Source of the DNA: an uncultured Eubacteriales bacterium
GTDB lineage: Bacteria > Bacillota > Clostridia > Oscillospirales > CAG-272
Assembly: GCA_934500855.1 (NCBI GenBank)
Contig: CAKSUH010000054.1
Coordinates: forward strand, 1-8,424
Length of the DNA stretch: 8,424 nt
Direction of reading: 5' to 3'
A program made the position numbers and the translations under genes. Positions 1 to 8,424 of this stretch are shown in pieces. A model generated the notes under the pieces. The model was not told the origin of the DNA, did no database searches, and was given only the letters and a program-made list of their open reading frames with translations. The first letter of the stretch is position 1. Every line of letters begins with the position of its first letter.

Positions 1-1042
1 CTTTCGCGCCCGTTGCGCCGACCAACAGCGCGCAGGAAATGCCCAATTCGGCAAACAGCGCAGAAAGTTCGGCGTAATGCTGGCGCGCCAGAATTTCGGT
101 CGGCGCCATGAGGACTGCCTGCCGACCGCTCTGCACCGCAATCAGCATTGCCGCCGCCGCGCAGACGGTTTTTCCGCATCCCACATCGCCCACAACCATG
201 CGGCGCATCGGAACATTGCCCGCCATGTCGCTGCGAATCTCCCCGATGACCCGCTCCTGCGCGGCGGTCAGACGGTAGGGCAGCTGTCCCGTCAGGCGGG
301 AAATATCCCCCTCGGGGCAGGGCGGCGCGTCATGCGTGCGGGTACGCTCCCGTGTGATGCGCGAGCCGAGCGCCGCTTCAAAGAATTCATCGTAGACCAA
401 TCGCCGCCGCGCAATCTTCAGCGCTTCGGCATTCTCGGGCAGGTGGATATTGCGCTCCGCATAAGAGATGGTGCAGAGCGCGCGTGCCTTGCGGATTTCG
501 GGCGGGAGACTGTCCTCTTCATCGGTTGCAAGCAGATTCAGCGCGGCGGCGATGTCCTTTGCAATCTGTTTGGGGCTGATGCCGTCGGTCCTGCGCCAGA
601 CGGGGTGCAGGTCGGGGAGCTTTTCACCGTCAACCACCCGCTCGGCGGCGGGGGAGGACATGGAGAGGGCATTGTAACCTTTTCGTTCGACCCGCCCCCA
701 GAAACGGTACTCCGCGCCGACCTCGAACGCGTCGCGCAGATAGTCCTGATTGAAATAAACGATTTCGCAGGAGGCGCTGTCATCGTAAGCGCGGAATTTC
801 AGAAAGCTCTTCCGGCTTCGCAGTCTGACGCATTTCGGCTGTGTTGCAACCGTCAGCACGACGGCGCTTTTTCCGTCCTCCCGCGCATCGGCAAGCAATC
901 GGATGTCGCCCCTGTTTTCATAGGCTCTCGGGTAGTGCTCCAACAGGTCCCCGAGCGTTCGGATGCCCATCTTTTCGTAGCTTGCCGCCCGCGCTTTTCC
1001 GACTCCCGGAAGTGCGGTTACGGGTGATTCTCTTGTTATCAT
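1..1042 (-). CDS. recG: ATP-dependent DNA helicase RecG, N-terminal half (cut by left window edge)
   Basis: RecG is a superfamily 2 helicase that remodels stalled replication forks and branch-migrates Holliday junctions in the cytoplasm. Translating the minus strand from the ATG at 1042 gives 347 residues with no stop before the edge, about half of the usual ~680-residue protein. Visible parts: an N-terminal helix-hairpin segment (LPGVGKARA, residues 11-19) and HYPRAYENR (36-44); an OB-fold wedge domain, roughly residues 55-145; then helicase domain 1 with LTAAQ (258-262), Walker A GDVGCGKT (285-292, Cys where Ser is usual) and the APTEIL motif Ia (313-318). The DEAH box and later motifs lie off the window. 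The ATG overlaps the psd stop codon by 4 bases (ATGA), and there is only a weak ribosome binding site, so translation is probably coupled to psd. Identification rests on motifs and is secure; the C-terminal half cannot be checked here. Confidence 0.95.
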   Translation of the reverse strand, partial: MITRESPVTALPGVGKARAASYEKMGIRTLGDLLEHYPRAYENRGDIRLLADAREDGKSAVVLTVATQPKCVRLRSRKSFLKFRAYDDSASCEIVYFNQDYLRDAFEVGAEYRFWGRVERKGYNALSMSSPAAERVVDGEKLPDLHPVWRRTDGISPKQIAKDIAAALNLLATDEEDSLPPEIRKARALCTISYAERNIHLPENAEALKIARRRLVYDEFFEAALGSRITRERTRTHDAPPCPEGDISRLTGQLPYRLTAAQERVIGEIRSDMAGNVPMRRMVVGDVGCGKTVCAAAAMLIAVQSGRQAVLMAPTEILARQHYAELSALFAELGISCALLVGATGAK

Positions 1043-4000
1043 AAGCCGATATCCGCGCGCTCTGCTACTGCTTCACCGATGCGGACGGGTGTTTCCGCAC
1101 CCTGCGCGGTCGCATCCAGCAGTGCCTGCGGGACCGCGATTGCGTCCCGTTCCACCAACAGCATGACCGTACTTCCGCCGTATTGGAAGTATCCTTTTTC
1201 CTCGCCGCGCAGGACATGGCGTTCCCCGTCGTGCAGGTTGCGGATGCGCCCGACCAGCATGGCGCCGACCTCAATCTGCGCCAGTGTTCCGAAACGCTCG
1301 GTTTCGATCGCCGTGCAGGCGCGGCAGTTTTCGGTAAACACGGGGACCTGCTCCAGCGCGATCGGGCGCACCGTGTGCAGGCGTCCCCGAATAAAGCGGG
1401 TGGGACCCTTGTTGCCCTCCTCCGCGTAGCAGTAGCGGTGGTAGTGACTGACGCAAAGGCGGAACACGAACACCCAGCCGTCCCGATAGCGTTCCGCCTC
1501 TGCCGTATCGCCGAGCAGTTCGGGTAGGCGATAGAGGCTTTGCTTGACGGGCAGAACCGCGTCATCGGTTGCCCGATAGACGCTGAGAAGCCCGTCACAC
1601 GGCGCAATCAGATGCTCGGGCGTGCGGTCAATCGGACGCAGCTCCGGGCGGATGCGACGGCAGAAACAGTCGTTGAAGCAACGGTATTTTTCGGGCAGAT
1701 AGTCGGCGCGGTCAATTCCGTTTTTGCGGAAAAAGCGACCGATCATCGGCTTGGAGAGCGGGGAATCCAGAAATGCTCCGCAGAGCCGCGATACCCATCG
1801 CGCGCTGAGCAGACGGAGAAAGACCCGCCCCGGTACCGTGTGATAGAGGAACCGCAGTCCCGCGCTCTCGCGCTGTGCTTGCTTTTCTTTCATCATCCGA
1901 CTCTGTGTTTGAAAATGAAGTAGTAAAGGATAAAGAGCGCAACCTCAACCGCGCCGATGCCGACCATCAGAAGCACGCCGCGCGTTCCGGGTTTGGGAAT
2001 CTGGATGCGCGAAACGAAGAGAAAGCCTGTCAGCACGATGAAAATGAAGTACAGCACCGCGATGTCCGCGGGCGAAAAGATATACTGGAGCAGCATGACC
2101 GAGGGGAAGATCAGCGCCGCCGTGGTCACGGGAAGCCCGGTGAAGTACTTGCGCGGAGAGCTTTCGGTTTTTTGCCGCTCTTCTTCCTCCACATTGAAGT
2201 AGGCGAGTCGGATCAGCGCCGCAAGGACATACAGGATCAGACAGGCGAACAGCAACGCATACAGCAGCTTTCCGAGCCAGAACGGGGTTCCGCTGTGCGC
2301 AACCTTTTTCAGAAACAGCTCGTTCTTGATCAGGGACGCGCCGATACAGGCGGGCAGAACGCCGAATGCCACGAGATCGGAAAGAGAGTCGATCTGTACA
2401 CCGAATTTCTTTTCGAGTTCTGTTCTGTTCTGTTTGGTACGCGCAACCTTTCCGTCAAACGCGTCAAACAGACCGCACAGAAGCAGAAAGAAAACGCCGA
2501 TGAACGGGTGTCCCTTTCCCCAAAGCGAGACCATTATCCCGGAACTTGCCGACAGCAGTGAGAGATAGGTGAGCACAACGGTATAATCATAAACGCCGAT
2601 CATAACCGGTTCCTCCTTTTCAGAATCATGAATTGAATCAGCACCGAAGCGCCGCAGATCAGAATACAGCTGTAAAACGATACCGAACGGCTGAGCAGTT
2701 CCAGATGCCCCGCCTCCGAGGCAGTCAGCACACTGCTGTAGCAGTCCAGCATCAGATAGTCGGAAACGCCCATTGCGCCCGGAATCGGCACGCAGTTGGA
2801 GCCGAGGACCACAAAGCCCTGCAAAACCCAGATGTCGAATGCCTGCGCGGGGGAGCCGCCCGCCGCAAGAAACACGAAGGCGGTTACCGCGATTTGCGCG
2901 GCGCGTTGCAGAAAGTTGAACAGGAACGCGCTGAACAGCATTTTGCCGCGTCCCTTCAGCATTTGCGCATAGCGGGCGTAGTCCTCCATGTAGGCGCGAA
3001 GCCGTTCGCGCTTCTCTTCCGGCTTGCGGAGCAGGTGAATCCTCGCCAGAAACCGCAGAAAAGCGTCGCAGATGCGGTGCAGGGTATGTTCCTTCTTCAG
3101 GAGCATGACAAAGAATGCCGCCAGAAACACCTGCGCCGCGATTCCGCTGACAATCAGAATGCGGGAAAGGGTTCCGAACTGCAGGAACAGCTTCGGTCGC
3201 ACGCACAGGCAGATCAGAGAAATGGAAAGAATTGCCAGCGTATACATCACAAGATTGACCACCAGCGCTACGGTACTCACCATACCGGGAATCCCGTTCT
3301 TGATCATGAAATACGCGCTTGCGGGCTGACCGCCCGTAGCCGAGGGGGTGATGGCGGAAAAATAGATGTCTCCCGCCGACCAGACGAAGCCTTTTCCGAA
3401 CCCCCTGCGGTAGCCGAAGCTGCGCGTGATGTCCAGAAGGGCAATTCCCTCAAACAGGATGAATGCCAGCATACAGGCAACGGCGGCAATCAGCCATGCG
3501 GGATTTGCGTTGCCGATATAACCCGCGAAGTCCGAAAACGAGAAGTCCTTGATCTGCGAGGTGACCGCCCAGAAGGTCAGGGCGGCTATCAGCACGAACA
3601 GGATGGTAAAGAGCCAGCTCTTTTTTCCTGTCGGCGGCGGGGGAGTTGCCTCGGTCGGAGGCGCTTCCTCCCGAAAGAGGTCCCGCTCGGTTTGCGGGTC
3701 GCGGTTTTGGTTCATTCAAAAATCCTCAATCAAAAAATCGGTTACGCGTCCGCACGGCGGTCGGGCGCGTGTTTTGCAAAGGAAGGCTCCAGCGCGCGGA
3801 ACAGACGGTCGGTGCGGAGCAGGCGGGTCAGCAGGTATCCGAGTTCCACTGCCAGAATGCCGCCGAGAATGTCGGGCAGAAAGTGCTGTTTGACGAATAC
3901 CGTGGAGGCGAACACGAACAGCGACAGTACGCCGTTGGCGATCCGCACGGATTTGGGCAGGTCCCGCACCTTCCACACGGCGCGGAAGGAGAGCCAGCTC

Positions 4001-7000
4001 TCCAGACAGTGAATGGAAGGGAACAGGTTGTCGGGAAGGTCGGCGCGGTAAATCAGCCGCACAAGCGCGTTCCATACCCCGTCGCCCGTGACCTCCGGGC
4101 GCTCGATTGCGGTCGGAATCGCCAGAAAGCAGACAAGGCAGACGGTTTTTGCGATGAGGTTGACAGACAGCGTCTCATAGCAGAGCCGACGGTTGTAGCG
4201 CAGGGTGAGCAGGTATCCGAGCCCCCAGTGCAGGTAGGCAAGGATATAGAAAAAGACGAAAAAAGGGACAAACGGAATCAGACGGTCAAGCGGGGTCTGA
4301 AAGCAGTGGGACGGAATATAGCGGTTGATGAGTCTGGTCCCGAAAAAGACGAAACAGTTGTAAATCGGAATTGCGGCAATGGGAATCCACGCATACGGGG
4401 GACAGAACCGCATAAACGCTTCCGCCGTTTTTGCAAATGACTGCTTTTTCATGCTTCCTCCGAACGGATAGTTTCCTATAGTATACCACACTCTTGCGGG
4501 AAAGTCAACCCTTTTCGCAGAGTGAGGGAGCGGCGCGCCTTTTTCTTTCGATAAAATTTCCCGTACCCCTTGCAAAAGGCGGGGTTTAATGTTATAATAA
4601 AGTATTGAGTATTGACAGAACAGGCAAAACCGACGGCAGGTCGGTAATTCCATACAGAAAGGAACGATCTCATGCAGAACGACGAGTATAAAGATCCTTT
4701 TGCGCCCGACGACGGGACTGCGGGAGCGGACGAATCGCCCCGGGACCCCAACCGTTGGGAGGATGTCCCGGACCCGTTCGGGGACGCGGAGCCGAAGCGC
4801 AGAGGCGGCTACGGGAACGATACCCGTAATGCGGGACCGTCCGAGCGCCGGGGACATTCCGCAAGAAGCGGGCAGGGGAGCGCCGCCCGCAAAGGAACGG
4901 GGAACAGATCGGGCGGAAGCTCACGCGCGAAGAACAATTCCGACAGCGGAAACCGGGGCGGAAAAAAAGGCGGGAAAACGCCGGTCAACCTCAGGGAATC
5001 TCCCTCCGCAAAGCCGATTCATCGCATTGTACCGTGTCTGATGTTCGCATTTGCGGTATTCCTGTTTGTGTGTATGTTTCTCCATCTGATCGGCGGCGAG
5101 ACTTCAAACTCTGCGGCAACGCATCCCGTCGGCGCGGTCGGCTACGGCATTTGCTTTGCCTTTTTCGGATTGCTCGGCGGCGGAGGATTCCTTCTGCCGT
5201 TCCTGCTCGGCTACCTTGCCGTGATGTGGCGCAGACTGCTTGACCGACACAAGCTGGTTGAGAAAGCCGTGACCTCGGTCCTGCTTCAGTTGCTCCTTTC
5301 CACCTTTATCCATTCCTGCGCGCTCGGCGCGCTGGCGAAAGCCGACCGTTATATGACGGCGGGCGAACTGATCCGCGTCGGTGCGAAAATGCAGGGCGGC
5401 GGGCTGTTCGGCGGCGGCATCGGATATTTTCTCTGCTCCCGCATGAACATTTTCGGCGCGATTCTCATCACCGTTCTGCTCCTTTTGGCGGGAATTTTCT
5501 TTTTCATCGGTATGACGCCTCAGCATCTGGTTGCCAGCATCCGCGCAAAAATCATCATTGCGAAAGCGAAACGGAAGAAGGACGACACCGACGAGATGGA
5601 CAGCGCTCCCATCATGGACCGTATGAGCAGAAAGCACGACCGTGCGGCGGGGCGCAGAACCGATTCCGAGGACGAAATGCCCGAGCCTCCCGAAGGTGCG
5701 GTTGTTTATCCGAACGGGAAGCCCGCAGGACGCGCGATGGTCCGCAGTAAGGAGTTTCCGCTTCTGACCGATGAGGACAATCCCGTTCCGGTTATGCCGA
5801 TTCTCAACGCAAGCGACGAAACGCCCGCAGACAGTCCGCTGTTTGTGCCGGAGGAAATCGGGCGCGAACTGACAAAGGATGCCGAAGCGGACAAAAACGA
5901 GGCGGCACCCGCAAAGGGCGCTCCGACCGTTCCGAATGCTCCGACCGCGCAGACAACGCAGGGCGCAGAGTCTGCACAACCCGCGCACCCTTTGCAAACC
6001 GCTCAGCCCGCACCGCCTGCGGCATCCGCACGGATGCGGGATCCGAGAATCTCCGCCATGCGGCAGGCGGACAGCGCCGCCGTGGACCACATCTTCCCGC
6101 CGCAGCCGACCGACCGTCAGAATGCCGCGCGGCGCGTGCAGAAATCCGATCAGGGCTTTGAATTGGGGTCCATCTTCGTCAGCGGTCCCGACGCGGAGAT
6201 TCCGCGTGAGCGCGTCCATGTGCCGCTGCCGCCCGAGGTCCCGCTGCCCGGCTCCGCGCCGAGAGAAACCGACGGAGAGGCACCGACCGGGCGCCGTACG
6301 GAACCGCCGATGTCCGCGCAGGGTGCCGTGGCGGGTACACCCGCAAACCGACCTGTCAGACCGACCGAACAGACCGTCCGTCTCCGCCCGGGACAGCCGA
6401 TGGGAGGACAGCCGATGGGAGGACAGCCGACGGGACAGCGCCCCGCGCCCCGTCCCGCAAGCGCGCCGAACGGAGTTGCGGAAGGTCCCGCATCACGCCA
6501 GCCGACTCTGCGGCAGGCAACCGCCAAGGGACCGCAGGATTTCGGCATGAGCAACGAGGAACTGGACGCAAAGGAAAGCGCAACGATGGCGATCGACCGC
6601 GCAATTGCCGCCAAGAAAGCGGGCAATACCGCGCGGCTTGAGCGCACTCCGGTCAAAGCCGAACCCCGCCCGGTGCCGCCTCCGCAGAACCGTCCTTACA
6701 CTTTCCCGCCGATCTCCTATCTGCAGGCGGGCGAGGCGATTACCGAACAGACCAAGGGCGAGTTGGAAGAGAACGCACAGCGGATTGCCGACAAGCTCAA
6801 GACCTTCCATGTCGATATCAACGAAATTACCTACTCCTGCGGACCGACGGTTACGAGATACGAGGTATTCCCCGCATCGAATGTCCGTGTGCGGACCGTG
6901 CTGAATATGGACAAAGACATCGCGCTGACATTCGGCGTGAAGGATGTCCGTATGGATTCGATGGAAGGGAAAAGCGCAATCGGCATCGAGGTGCCGAACA

Positions 7001-8424
7001 AGAACCGTTCCACCGTCTACCTGCGCAACATGATCGAGGCAAAGGAGTTTGCCGAAAATACAACGCCGCTCTTCTGCTGTCTCGGAGACGATGTAGCGGG
7101 TACGCCGGTCTATTTCAGCATTCCCAAAATGCCGCATCTGCTGGTTGCGGGTGCTACCAACTCGGGTAAGTCGGTCTGTATCAACTGCATTGTCATGTCC
7201 ATCCTCTACAAAATGCGTCCCGACGAGGTGCGGCTGGTCATGATTGACCCGAAGAAAGTCGAGTTCGCACCCTATCAGGGAATTCCGCATCTGCTGGCTC
7301 CCATCATCACCACGCCGAAGGACGCCTCGGGTGCATTGCAGGCGGCGGTTAATGAGATGGAGTCGCGTTTCGATCGGATTGCCGATGTCGGCGCGCGGAA
7401 TATCGACGGCTACAACAAGATCGCCGCAGGTGACGCGGGACTGGAACCGATGTCGCGTATCGTCATTATCATTGACGAGCTTGCCGATCTCATGATGGTT
7501 GCCAAGAACGAGGTGGAGGATTCCATCTGCCGTCTGCTTCAGAAGGCGAGAGCGGCGGGAATCTACCTCATCATCGGTACGCAGAGACCGTCGGTTGATG
7601 TCATCACAGGTCTGTTGAAGGCGAATATCCCGTCGCGTATCGCCTGTACGGTCGCGTCGGTGGTCGACTCCAAAACCATCCTTGACCGCGGCGGCGCGGA
7701 AAAACTGCTTGGTAAGGGCGATATGCTCTTTAACCCGACCGGCGCGAAGGAGCCGATCCGCGTGCAGGGCGCATTCCTCAGCGACGGAGAGGTCGAAAAA
7801 ATCTGCGAATTCGTCCGTGCAACGAACGGTACCGCACATTATGACGAGAACTTCACCAAACTGATGAAGGAATACTCGGCGCAGTGCGGCAAAAAAGGCA
7901 AAGAGGAAGCCGAAATGCCGGACGCGGGAGACGGCGGTATGCGGGAGGACCCCAAGTATGCCGAGGCGGTGCGAATTGCGGTGGAGCAAAGACAGATTTC
8001 CACCTCCATGCTCCAGCGGAAGATCGGCGTCGGCTATGCGCGCGGCGCAAATCTGGTCGACCGAATGGAAGCCGATGGGATCGTTACCCCGCAGGACGGC
8101 TCCAAGCCGCGTGAGGTCCTGATGACCGCAGAGCAGTATATCGAACGCTTTGTGGACAACAAACCCGAGGACAACGGGGAAGAATAAAAAAACGAGCACG
8201 GGGCGTTCCCTGCAAACACTGCCTTTTCGGTGTTTCTGTAGGGAACGCCCCATCGCCGTTCCGCGCATCTTTACAAAAAATATCCCACCCACCAATCGGG
8301 CGCGAAGCCGCACTTTGCAACAAATCAAATCCGCGCCTCCCAAAACGACAAAAACTTCCCCCACAACCCCGCCGTTTCAAAGAGCGAATCAAATCATGAC
8401 TTCGTAAATGGCGGGGTTGTGGGG

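Overview
The window looks like chromosomal DNA from a fairly GC-rich member of the Bacillota, most likely class Clostridia. This is inferred from strong AGGAGG-type ribosome binding sites, near-consensus sigma-A promoters, and the clostridial flavour of the Psd, PssA and FtsK/SpoIIIE proteins. No rRNA, tRNA, CRISPR array, insertion sequence, prophage gene or toxin-antitoxin pair was seen. It reads as core genome rather than an accessory island.

Left part (1-4452, minus strand): a compact five-gene operon transcribed leftwards. In order of transcription it encodes a PAP2-family membrane phosphatase or phosphotransferase (4452-3742), a multi-pass LPG_synthase_TM/UPF0104 membrane protein without a synthetase domain (3715-2600), a CDP-diacylglycerol-serine O-phosphatidyltransferase-like enzyme (PssA, 2603-1893), phosphatidylserine decarboxylase (Psd, 1896-1039), and the N-terminal half of the DNA helicase RecG (1042 to beyond the left edge). 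The last four genes are joined by three consecutive 4-base ATGA stop/start overlaps, which suggests translational coupling. PssA makes phosphatidylserine from CDP-diacylglycerol and Psd converts it to phosphatidylethanolamine. The two upstream membrane proteins plausibly act on lipids or lipid-linked phosphates in the same pathway. RecG is the odd passenger.

Middle (4453-4671): a divergent intergenic region with two back-to-back sigma-A-type promoters, both with a 17-base spacer. One drives the lipid operon leftwards and the other drives ftsK/spoIIIE rightwards.

Right part (4672-8187, plus strand): one large gene for an FtsK/SpoIIIE DNA translocase of 1171 residues. It has a charged N-terminal tail, an FtsK_4TM membrane region, a roughly 390-residue Pro/Ala/Gln-rich linker with a small in-frame 15-base tandem repeat, and the alpha, beta (motor) and gamma (winged helix) domains. 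The last 237 bases (8188-8424) hold no gene. They contain two long hairpins, each followed by a T-run when read on the minus strand. The second is cut by the right edge.

I did not find a convincing new biological system. The points most worth a second look are the phospholipid operon fused by overlaps to recG, sequence departures in the active-site motifs of its three lipid enzymes, and the two unexplained hairpins at the right end.
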